Shown one piece after another: positions 1-4,972 of a DNA stretch of 5,229 bases (the first letter of the stretch is position 1; each line of letters begins with the position of its first letter). The position numbers and the translations under genes are program-made. Below the pieces are notes generated by a model. That model saw nothing but the letters and a program-made list of their open reading frames with translations. It was not told where the DNA came from and searched no databases. The stretch comes from an uncultured Micrococcales bacterium (GTDB taxonomy: Bacteria > Actinomycetota > Actinomycetes > Actinomycetales > Microbacteriaceae), in the NCBI GenBank assembly GCA_903824455.1, contig CAIJWY010000073.1, positions 1-5,229 of the forward strand, in the 5' to 3' direction.

Positions 1-105
1 GCAATGTCTGGCGGTTGGGTCTTCGACCCGGCCTGTGCAGTTGCGGGAGCGCTCTTAGCGCTGATGTTGATTATTGATAATCGACGCAGGTCGACAAAGC
101 TTTAG
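1..105 (+). CDS. C-terminal end of a membrane protein, possibly an MFS transporter (partial, 5' end outside window)
   Basis: The frame starting at base 1 is open for 34 codons and ends at TAG (103-105). The visible peptide has a short GGWVFD loop, then a hydrophobic stretch (roughly fragment residues 12-25, rich in A, L, I and M), then a basic tail with three arginines in a row (NRRRSTKL). A last transmembrane helix followed by a positively charged cytoplasmic tail is typical of polytopic inner-membrane proteins. The GGW-D loop before the final helix resembles MFS permeases, but 34 residues are too few to assign a family. It converges on rbpA with a 4-base overlap: its TAG shares two bases with the rbpA TAA. 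That the frame is real is inferred from the helix/basic-tail pattern and the tight fit to the neighbouring stop. Confidence 0.55.
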   Translation, partial: AMSGGWVFDPACAVAGALLALMLIIDNRRRSTKL

Positions 106-464
106 TTGCTTGCTTTAGCCGCTTCACGACGACCGCGAATGTCGTCTAGTCGTTCCTGAAGGATTTCGTCTAGCTCTTCAATGCTGCGACGCTCCAAGAG
201 CATCTCCCAATGGGTTCTAGCGGTTTTCTCATCGCTGTCATCGAGGACTACCACGCCTTCGCCTTCGCGAAGCAGTGCTTGTGCTCCACAGATTTTGCAT
301 TGCCAGCTCTGAGGGACTTCGGCTTCAGCCGCGAACACCATTGCGGTTTCGTGGCCATTTGCGCAGCGGTAAGAAAAGTTGTTTCGCTCAGCGAGAACTA
401 CACCTGCCTCAGACTCGAGTGACTGGGTTCCAAGACGCATTCCGCGCATTGTCTGCTGTGCCAT
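102..464 (-). CDS. rbpA: RNA polymerase-binding protein RbpA
   Basis: RbpA is an actinobacterial RNA polymerase-associated factor. It binds the polymerase and group 1/2 sigma factors and promotes open-complex formation at housekeeping promoters. This 120-residue protein is close to the usual 110-125. The regions appear in the expected order: an N-terminal tail with the MRGMRLG motif (residues 6-12); a zinc-ribbon core with Cys34, His38, Cys56 and Cys59; an acidic stretch (DDSDE, 75-79); the basic linker RTHWEMLLERRS (83-94); and the C-terminal sigma-interacting helix (about 95-113, ELDEILQERL). ATG at 464 is chosen because AAGGAA (474-469) lies just upstream; Met6 and Met9 would cut into the conserved tail. 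It follows the phosphodiesterase gene by 21 bp on the same strand, so read-through is likely, although an own promoter inside that gene cannot be excluded. Confidence 0.97.
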   Translation of the reverse strand: MAQQTMRGMRLGTQSLESEAGVVLAERNNFSYRCANGHETAMVFAAEAEVPQSWQCKICGAQALLREGEGVVVLDDSDEKTARTHWEMLLERRSIEELDEILQERLDDIRGRREAAKASN

Positions 465-485
465 GTGATTCCTTTTGATTGTGTT

Positions 486-1241
486 TCATTTATTGCCAAA
501 CGCTGACATAATTAGTTTACTCGCGTCGGTGACAATTCCGTCGGCACCCATTGCTCGAAGTCGTTCCGCCTCGGACACATCATTGATAGTCCAGAAGTGA
601 ACTGACACAGACCTGCGATGAATGGCGTCGATGAATTTCCGGCTATCAAATCGAATCGGTCCGAAATTCTTGGGGATTTGCAAGACGTCAACTGCAAGCA
701 GTAATCGGCTTAGCCTATTGCGAAGGCCGAATCCGGTAGCCAGCCAAATCTTCAACACCAAAAATGCATCCGGAGAAGTTGCAACACCAGGGAGTTGATG
801 TAGTGCGGTCATTCTCCTGCGGTTATCGAATGACGACACCAGCACTCGGTCGATGGCCTGCAGTTCCCGAATAACCTCAACAGTTGGGGCAATGGCGTCC
901 GCTGTTTTCAGATCTAGGTTAAATTTGGCACCTGGAAAACGCATCAAGGCGTCAACGAGTTTCGGAATCTCCAATGCCTTGCCCTGATGTTTCAAAACAG
1001 AAAGCTGTAGAAAACTCAGCTCATTTACCCGCTGGTTCAAACCGGATATGCGCCTCAGCGTTTCGTCGTGAAAGAGCACAGCCACGCCATCGCTAGTGGC
1101 TTGAACGTCTGTTTCCAAATAAGTAATACCCGAATCAATCGCCGCTTGAAACGCCTCAAGGGTGTTTTCCACAGCGCCGGTTTCGGTGCTACCTCGATGG
1201 GCCAAAATCTTGAACTCGGCAGGGGAGAGGTATGGCTTCAC
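486..1241 (-). CDS. Glycerophosphodiester phosphodiesterase (GDPD family)
   Basis: The family hydrolyses glycerophosphodiesters (deacylated phospholipid head groups) to glycerol 3-phosphate and an alcohol, using a metal-dependent TIM-barrel site. The 251 residues match the usual 230-260 of bacterial cytoplasmic forms, and no signal peptide is visible. Family motifs occur in order: AHRG (14-17, His15/Arg16), ENTLEAF (25-31), ETDVQ (43-47, metal ligands Glu43 and Asp45), FHDETL (57-62, His58), NLDLK (108-112, Asp110/Lys112), HFWTIND (215-221) and GADGIVTD (232-239). The third metal position is Asp110, where characterised enzymes commonly have Glu; this is a conservative change. The start is GTG, set by AAGGAG seven bases upstream and lying 14 codons before the AHRG motif. 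The gene is divergent from the YczE-like gene (33 bp between starts) and lies 21 bp upstream of rbpA. The specific substrate is not deducible. Confidence 0.93.
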   Translation of the reverse strand: MKPYLSPAEFKILAHRGSTETGAVENTLEAFQAAIDSGITYLETDVQATSDGVAVLFHDETLRRISGLNQRVNELSFLQLSVLKHQGKALEIPKLVDALMRFPGAKFNLDLKTADAIAPTVEVIRELQAIDRVLVSSFDNRRRMTALHQLPGVATSPDAFLVLKIWLATGFGLRNRLSRLLLAVDVLQIPKNFGPIRFDSRKFIDAIHRRSVSVHFWTINDVSEAERLRAMGADGIVTDASKLIMSAFGNK

Positions 1242-1248
1242 TTACCGA

Positions 1249-1254
1249 CTCCTT
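1249..1254 (-). promoter_or_regulatory. Shine-Dalgarno sequence of the phosphodiesterase gene
   Basis: On the minus strand this reads AAGGAG, a near-complete anti-16S match, seven bases before the GTG at 1241. It fixes the non-ATG start of the phosphodiesterase gene and shows that this gene, unlike its divergent neighbour, has a normal leader. Confidence 0.8.
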
Positions 1255-1262
1255 CAACAACA

Positions 1263-1268
1263 TAGGCT
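1263..1268 (+). promoter_or_regulatory. Candidate -10 element for a leaderless YczE-like transcript
   Basis: TAGGCT fits the loose actinobacterial -10 pattern TANNNT and ends six bases before the GTG at 1275, the geometry expected when transcription begins at or next to the start codon. No convincing -35 is seen. The same bases contain TAGG, which could instead be a weak ribosome-binding site with an 8-base spacer, so the two readings compete. On the opposite strand, TATGTT (1264-1259) could be a -10 for the phosphodiesterase gene, overlapping this element. Confidence 0.35.
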
Positions 1269-1274
1269 TTCCAT

Positions 1275-1892
1275 GTGCCATCTAAATCTAGTCAAACTTT
1301 TGCTTATCGATTCTCGAAGCTGAACATCGGTCTATTCATCTATGGACTCGGTATCGCGATGCTTGTTCACGCGAACATTGGCATTCCACCGTGGGATGTT
1401 TTTGCACAAGGTATTTCGGTTCAGACCGGTTGGACATTTGGTTGGTCGACGGTTGCGGTTAGCGTCATTGTTTTGATTTGCTGGTTACCGCTTCGCCAAA
1501 AATACGGCATCGGTACCGTTCTAAACGGCCTGCTGATCGGGGTCTGGTGTGACGTTTGGACACCGTTCCTTCCAACGATCGACGTTTACTGGATGCGTTT
1601 GGCGGAATTCATCATCGCAATGCTGATCGTGGCCATGGCAACAGGCATGTACATCAGCACCAATTTTGGTAAAGGACCTCGCGACGGCATTATGGTTGGC
1701 ACCGCTGAAGTTCTTGGCTGGCCGTTCTGGATAGTTCGAACCATGTTTGAGGTAACCGTGCTAGCCATCGGAATCTTCATGGGTGGGCGCTTCGGTGAGG
1801 GAACCATAATCTTTGCTGTGTGCATCGGCTATCTCATGCAGACCTCGATGAGGCTTTTCGGCGTGCCAACCAAAAAACGTCCCAAGAAATGA
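1275..1892 (+). CDS. YczE-like integral membrane protein (YczE/YitT-type family)
   Basis: A 205-residue, strongly hydrophobic protein with about five or six predicted membrane helices (roughly residues 17-33, 56-72, 79-95, 109-128, 149-170 and 175-193) and a basic cytoplasmic tail ending TKKRPKK. Two signature segments resemble Bacillus YczE-type proteins: GIPPWDVF after helix 1 (36-43) and GKGPRDGIM after helix 4 (132-140). The repeated G-x-(P)-P-x-D pattern suggests two related halves of about 95 residues. The biochemical role of this family is unknown; transport or a scaffold role are guesses. The start is GTG at 1275, as no upstream in-frame start fits. An ATG at 1273 is in another frame and stops after 16 codons. 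The stop overlaps the next gene's start (ATGA), so translation of the two is probably coupled. Confidence 0.85.
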   Translation: MPSKSSQTFAYRFSKLNIGLFIYGLGIAMLVHANIGIPPWDVFAQGISVQTGWTFGWSTVAVSVIVLICWLPLRQKYGIGTVLNGLLIGVWCDVWTPFLPTIDVYWMRLAEFIIAMLIVAMATGMYISTNFGKGPRDGIMVGTAEVLGWPFWIVRTMFEVTVLAIGIFMGGRFGEGTIIFAVCIGYLMQTSMRLFGVPTKKRPKK

Positions 1893-2347
1893 CCATACCG
1901 GGCGAGCACAGGGCCACAGGGCGGGTTCTGCTATCAAATGAGCTTGGGCAGTATCTATTTCTGCTAACACATTTCGACCCCGAGGTTGGCTTACCACCGC
2001 GCTGGATCACTCCAGGAGGCGGAATTGACGTTGGAGAAACCGCTTTAGACACTGCAGCGAGGGAATTATTCGAGGAAACCGGGCTAAAGGCGTCACTGGA
2101 GGCTCTGGGAGAACAGGTTGCCGAATTCAGTGGGCGCTGGGATTGGGCCGACGGGGAAAACTTTCACACCTACACGGATCACTTTTACGAGTATCAAGTT
2201 GGTGACTTTGCTCTGGATAAGTCGCGCTGGACACCGGAGGAGCACAGAGACGTCTTACAAATCAAGTGGTGGAGTGTTTCAGAGCTCGAAAATAGTTCGG
2301 AACTGTTCGCTCCGCACGGACTAGTGCCATATCTTGTAAGCCGATAA
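1889..2347 (+). CDS. Nudix hydrolase
   Basis: Nudix enzymes hydrolyse nucleoside diphosphates linked to another moiety (damaged NTPs, sugar nucleotides, dinucleoside polyphosphates and similar). The 152-residue protein has a perfect Nudix box, G-x5-E-x7-R-E-L-x-E-E-x-G-L, from Gly44 to Leu66, with the metal-binding REL-x-EE core at 58-63, preceded by RWITPGGG (38-45). Further on, WWSVSELE resembles the W-x-x-x-x-E/L element near the C-terminus of many MutT-like proteins. Substrate cannot be read from the sequence. The start is the ATG inside the ATGA overlap with the YczE-like gene. A longer frame from 1820 would overlap that gene by 73 bases, and its extra 23 residues lie outside the conserved fold. 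There is no strong ribosome-binding site (only AAGAA just upstream), consistent with translational coupling. The cytosolic enzyme and the membrane partner form a two-gene unit. Confidence 0.93.
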   Translation: MTIPGEHRATGRVLLSNELGQYLFLLTHFDPEVGLPPRWITPGGGIDVGETALDTAARELFEETGLKASLEALGEQVAEFSGRWDWADGENFHTYTDHFYEYQVGDFALDKSRWTPEEHRDVLQIKWWSVSELENSSELFAPHGLVPYLVSR

Positions 2348-2362
2348 TGCACATTATGTAAA

Positions 2363-2382
2363 GTAGCGTTTTTCAACTCTAC
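2363..2382 (-). terminator. Candidate hairpin terminator between convergent Nudix gene and trpD
   Basis: An inverted repeat forms an 8-position stem with one internal mismatch (GTAGAGTT / AACGCTAC on the minus strand) and a 4-base loop. In the trpD direction the loop is GAAA, a stable GNRA type, and the stem is followed by TTTA, a short U tract. It begins 13 bases after the trpD stop and 15 bases after the Nudix stop, so it could serve both. The short U run and modest G+C make it a weak intrinsic terminator. Confidence 0.4.
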
Positions 2383-2395
2383 GATAACGACTTCC

Positions 2396-3457
2396 CTAGC
2401 TTTGCGTTGCCGCGATCCAGGTGGAAAGCTTCTGCGCCGCCCTACCATCGGTGAGAGCCTGGGTAACCGATTCGAGTGCTACTTGAAATCTAGAAACCAG
2501 ATTTTCGTCGATTCGACTAGGATTTTTCGCCAAATCGAACGCAACTAATCCGGCCGCCGCGTTGAGCCGAACGATATCTGCTATCGGACCATTGAAATCG
2601 CCCTCGAACAGGGATTTAGCGATGTGAGCGTTGTGCTGTGCGTCACCGCCGACTAAATCGCCAATTTCAGCCCTAGCCAGCCCTAATTCCCTCGGATCTA
2701 GAAGCGATTGACGCACCTCTCCCCCAGAAACCTCCCAAATATCGCTCGAATCGGTGGTTGTGAGCTCATCAAGCCCGTCAAAGCCTCTGAAAACCAGGGC
2801 GGAACGACCTCTGGCGGCAACTTCCTGAGCCATCAGGGGTGCAACCTTGGCATTAGCAACCCCGAGCGAGGTCGCGATAGGTTGAGCGGGGTTTGCCAGG
2901 GGTCCGAGGAAGTTGAAGGTTGTGGGAACGCCCAATTCCCTCCTAATTGGCGCAACGTAGCGCATCGCAGGATGAAAAACCGGAGCAAAGAAGAACGTAA
3001 TACCCACTTCGCGGAAGACATCGGCAACGCGTTCCGGGGAAAGATCTAGACGAACCCCCAAAACCTCCAGCATTTCCGAAGAACCGGTCTTGCCGCTGGC
3101 AGAGCGAGAACCGTGTTTCATCACCGGCACATCGCAAGCGGCCACCAAAACTGCTGCCATCGAGGAAATGTTCACGGTGCCGACCATGTCTCCCCCGGTA
3201 CCAACGATGTCAACCGCCTCGTTTCCGGTGTCTAGAATCACTGCATTTCGAAGCATTACGTCAACTAAGCCGGCCAATTCCTCGACTGTTTCGCCCTTTG
3301 AGCGCAAAGCCAGCATGAATGCACCGACTTGAGAGTCGCTAGCTTCTCCACCCATGATTTGAGTCATTGCCCAGTCGGCTTCGGTGCGCGAGAGCGGCTG
3401 CTTGTCGAGTAATTTCCCCAAAACCGCAGGCCAGGTGTTTGCAAACGTCATATTCAC
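2396..3457 (-). CDS. trpD: Anthranilate phosphoribosyltransferase TrpD
   Basis: TrpD joins anthranilate to PRPP to give N-(5'-phosphoribosyl)anthranilate, the second step of tryptophan synthesis, in the cytosol. The length of 353 residues is normal (about 340-370). An N-terminal helical domain (about 8-75) precedes the catalytic domain. PRPP-site elements are DIVGTGGD (83-90) and T-V-N-I-S (94-98). Also present are FAPVFHPAMR (157-166), PIRRELG (170-176), FNFLGPLANP (181-190) and the Mg-binding DGLDELT (227-233, Asp230/Glu231). The anthranilate loop reads KHGSRS (114-119), then GSSE (125-128), where the family usually has KHGN and GSAD; see findings. The GTG start at 3457 has GAGG eight bases upstream; the ATG two codons later is spaced too far. 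The gene is alone here, away from other trp genes, and divergent from ctaE as in mycobacteria. Confidence 0.96.
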   Translation of the reverse strand: MNMTFANTWPAVLGKLLDKQPLSRTEADWAMTQIMGGEASDSQVGAFMLALRSKGETVEELAGLVDVMLRNAVILDTGNEAVDIVGTGGDMVGTVNISSMAAVLVAACDVPVMKHGSRSASGKTGSSEMLEVLGVRLDLSPERVADVFREVGITFFFAPVFHPAMRYVAPIRRELGVPTTFNFLGPLANPAQPIATSLGVANAKVAPLMAQEVAARGRSALVFRGFDGLDELTTTDSSDIWEVSGGEVRQSLLDPRELGLARAEIGDLVGGDAQHNAHIAKSLFEGDFNGPIADIVRLNAAAGLVAFDLAKNPSRIDENLVSRFQVALESVTQALTDGRAAQKLSTWIAATQS

Positions 3458-3465
3458 AAGTTTAA

Positions 3466-3469
3466 CCTC
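3466..3469 (-). promoter_or_regulatory. Shine-Dalgarno sequence of trpD
   Basis: On the minus strand GAGG lies eight bases before the GTG at 3457 and 14 bases before the in-frame ATG at 3451. The spacing supports GTG as the start, adding two residues to the protein. Confidence 0.6.
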
Positions 3470-3477
3470 GAAACCTG

Positions 3478-3496
3478 CCTAAATTCACCCCTTAGG
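3478..3496. promoter_or_regulatory. Inverted repeat in the trpD/ctaE divergent region, possible operator
   Basis: CCTAA (3478-3482) and TTAGG (3492-3496) are perfect inverted copies separated by nine bases; a G-T wobble at the next outer position extends the match. If ctaE transcription starts at its ATG, the repeat covers about -45 to -27, over the expected -35 region, and it also falls in the trpD leader. That placement suits a regulator of one or both genes. The short half-sites could also occur by chance. Confidence 0.35.
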
Positions 3497-3510
3497 TAAA
3501 GGCTGGCGAT

Positions 3511-3516
3511 TATGAT
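3511..3516 (+). promoter_or_regulatory. Candidate -10 element for leaderless ctaE transcription
   Basis: TATGAT differs from the TATAAT consensus at one position and ends six bases before the ctaE ATG (3523). No Shine-Dalgarno-like purine run lies in the 20 bases before the ATG. A -10 at this distance with no ribosome-binding site is the hallmark of leaderless actinobacterial promoters. No good -35 is seen, which is common for such promoters. Confidence 0.6.
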
Positions 3517-3522
3517 TGAACT

Positions 3523-4140
3523 ATGTCTGCGACCCTAGCTAGTGCCAAGCAAATCAATCGCCCAAGTCCTGCCTCGGTGGGCACAATCGTCTGGCTCGGC
3601 AGCGAAGTTATGTTCTTTGCGGCACTTTTCGCAATGTATTTCAGCCTTCGCACCTCTTCGCCAGAGCTTTGGGCCGCAGAAACAGGCAAACTCGACGTAC
3701 CTTTCGCTCTAACCAACACCCTTATCTTGGTGGCATCGTCATTTACGGCTCAGTTCGGAGTCTTTGCGGCAGAGCGCATGCAGCCTCGCGCCACCGGTGG
3801 ATCACCATTGAAATGGGGTATGGCCGAGTGGTTCTTGGTTTCCTACGTTCTAGGAGCAATCTTCGTTTCTGGCCAGGTTTGGGAATACGCGAAGCTGATT
3901 TCGGAAAACGTGGCGTTTGACACCAACTCCTATGCCAGTGCCTTCTACCTAACCACCGGTTTCCACGCGCTACACGTGACCGGCGGGCTAATTGCAATGC
4001 TTATCGTTGTTGGCCGCACATTCGCAGCGCGTAAATTTGGGCACGCTGAAGCCACCAGTTCTATTGTGGTTTCCTACTACTGGCACTTCGTCGATGTTGT
4101 CTGGGTGGCACTATTCCTAATCATCTACGTTTTGAAGTAA
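3523..4140 (+). CDS. ctaE: Cytochrome c oxidase subunit III (aa3 type) CtaE
   Basis: Subunit III is a core membrane subunit of the haem-copper aa3 oxidase. It has no redox centre and stabilises subunit I and proton uptake. The 205-residue, five-helix form (approximate helices 20-40, 62-83, 101-123, 139-163 and 181-203) is the short version typical of Actinobacteria, lacking the first two helices of the mitochondrial protein. Conserved elements are WLGSEVMFF with the membrane-buried Glu28, SGQVWEY (116-122), TTGFHALHVTGG (144-155, His148 and His151) and YYWHFVDVVW (185-194). ATG at 3523 gives the conserved length and directly follows a candidate -10, so the mRNA may be leaderless. It is first in the cluster with qcrC (18 bp downstream) and qcrA; subunits I and II (ctaD, ctaC) are not in the window. 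Confidence 0.96.
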   Translation: MSATLASAKQINRPSPASVGTIVWLGSEVMFFAALFAMYFSLRTSSPELWAAETGKLDVPFALTNTLILVASSFTAQFGVFAAERMQPRATGGSPLKWGMAEWFLVSYVLGAIFVSGQVWEYAKLISENVAFDTNSYASAFYLTTGFHALHVTGGLIAMLIVVGRTFAARKFGHAEATSSIVVSYYWHFVDVVWVALFLIIYVLK

Positions 4141-4145
4141 GCGAC

Positions 4146-4150
4146 GAGAG
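4146..4150 (+). promoter_or_regulatory. Weak Shine-Dalgarno sequence of qcrC
   Basis: GAGAG lies eight bases before the ATG at 4159, inside the 18-bp ctaE-qcrC gap. It is a partial match, but well placed, and supports that ATG as the start of qcrC. Confidence 0.5.
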
Positions 4151-4158
4151 TAAATATC

Positions 4159-4953
4159 ATGGCAATTAAAAACAAGAAATTCTCTCGCAGGAGCCCGGTT
4201 GCGGCAGCCCTAGTTCTTCTCGCCGGCCTAATCGTTAGCGGTGGCAGCTATGTTGCCGCCAGCGCAGCGGTAAGCAATGCTGCGCCCAAGTCTGAAGTTG
4301 ATCAGGCGCAAATCGATACCGGCAAGAAAATCTTTCTGTCGAACTGCGCTAGTTGCCACGGAAAGAACGCCGAGGGCACCGACAACGCTCCCTCACTAAT
4401 TGGAGTTGGGTCGGCATCGGTTGATTTCCAAGTTGGTACCGGTCGCATGCCGATGCAGGCTTCCGGTCCTCAGGCGGAGAAAAAGCCGGTTCAGTTCAAG
4501 CAGGAGGCCATCGATGCGCTTGCTGCCTACGTGTCTTCGCTAGCGCCAGGTCCTGAATCACCGACAGCCGCCTATCTCGCTCGCACGGGAGACGCCTCAC
4601 GAGGTGGCGAACTGTTCCGCATCAACTGCGCAATGTGTCACAACGCTGCTGGCGCCGGTGGCGCACTAACCGAAGGTAAGTATGCACCTAGCCTTCGCGG
4701 AACCAGCGACAAGAACATTTATCAGGCGATGGTCACCGGACCGCAGAACATGCCGGTTTTCTCAAACACTAACCTCTCCCCTGAGGCCAAAACCGACATC
4801 ATTACTTATCTAAAGTACGTGCAGGAGAACCCTTCGGTTGGTGGCGACGAGCTCGGAAATCTTGGCCCCGTTGCCGAAGGACTAGTGGTTTGGCTGGGAA
4901 TGCTCGGACTAATTGTCGTTATCACTATTTGGCTCGGCGCTAAGTCGAACTAG
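4159..4953 (+). CDS. qcrC: Dihaem cytochrome c subunit of the cytochrome bcc complex, QcrC
   Basis: QcrC replaces cytochrome c1 and soluble cytochrome c in Actinobacteria. Its two c-type haems pass electrons from the Rieske protein to the CuA site of the aa3 oxidase within one supercomplex. The 264-residue protein has a basic N-terminus (KNKKFSRRS), a first hydrophobic segment (about 14-37, signal-anchor or signal peptide), haem site one CASCH (63-67), haem site two CAMCH (157-161), and a C-terminal membrane anchor (about 238-260). Likely Met axial ligands are Met97 or Met99 (GRMPM) for the first haem and Met198 (QNMPVF) for the second. The two domains are similar, each a complete cytochrome c fold, exposed outside the membrane. 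It lies 18 bp after ctaE and 19 bp before qcrA, in one operon. Confidence 0.97.
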   Translation: MAIKNKKFSRRSPVAAALVLLAGLIVSGGSYVAASAAVSNAAPKSEVDQAQIDTGKKIFLSNCASCHGKNAEGTDNAPSLIGVGSASVDFQVGTGRMPMQASGPQAEKKPVQFKQEAIDALAAYVSSLAPGPESPTAAYLARTGDASRGGELFRINCAMCHNAAGAGGALTEGKYAPSLRGTSDKNIYQAMVTGPQNMPVFSNTNLSPEAKTDIITYLKYVQENPSVGGDELGNLGPVAEGLVVWLGMLGLIVVITIWLGAKSN

Positions 4954-4957
4954 GTAG

Positions 4958-4962
4958 AGGAG
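4958..4962 (+). promoter_or_regulatory. Shine-Dalgarno sequence of qcrA
   Basis: AGGAG, within a longer purine run, lies ten bases before GTG at 4973. It identifies this GTG as the qcrA start; no in-frame ATG occurs before residue 43, which would remove the conserved N-terminal segment. Confidence 0.75.
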
Positions 4963-4972
4963 AAAGAAGATC

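Noticed and set aside
81..95. Direct repeat TCGAC-N5-TCGAC
   Set aside because: The units are only five bases with two copies, inside coding sequence; too short to support a functional call.
505..535. Possible rbpA promoter inside the phosphodiesterase gene (TTGTCA then TTATGT, 18-base spacer, minus strand)
   Set aside because: The -10 lacks the A at position 2 that actinobacterial promoters nearly always keep, and such matches are common by chance in AT-rich coding DNA.
1273..1323. Short 16-codon frame from ATG 1273, overlapping the GTG start of the YczE-like gene
   Set aside because: It has no ribosome-binding site, and its peptide is simply the main gene's N-terminus read in another frame. 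It could matter only if transcription began exactly at 1273.
1820..1888. Longer Nudix reading frame beginning at ATG 1820
   Set aside because: It would overlap the YczE-like gene by 73 bases, and the extra 23 residues match no Nudix element. The ATGA overlap at 1889 is the better start.
2708..3049. 113-codon plus-strand frame opposite trpD
   Set aside because: It lies entirely antisense to well-conserved trpD motifs, shows no recognisable domain and has no promoter or ribosome-binding site of its own.
3451..3457. ATG at 3451 as the trpD start
   Set aside because: The GAGG at 3469-3466 is 14 bases from this ATG but eight from the GTG at 3457, so the GTG is preferred; the difference is only two residues.
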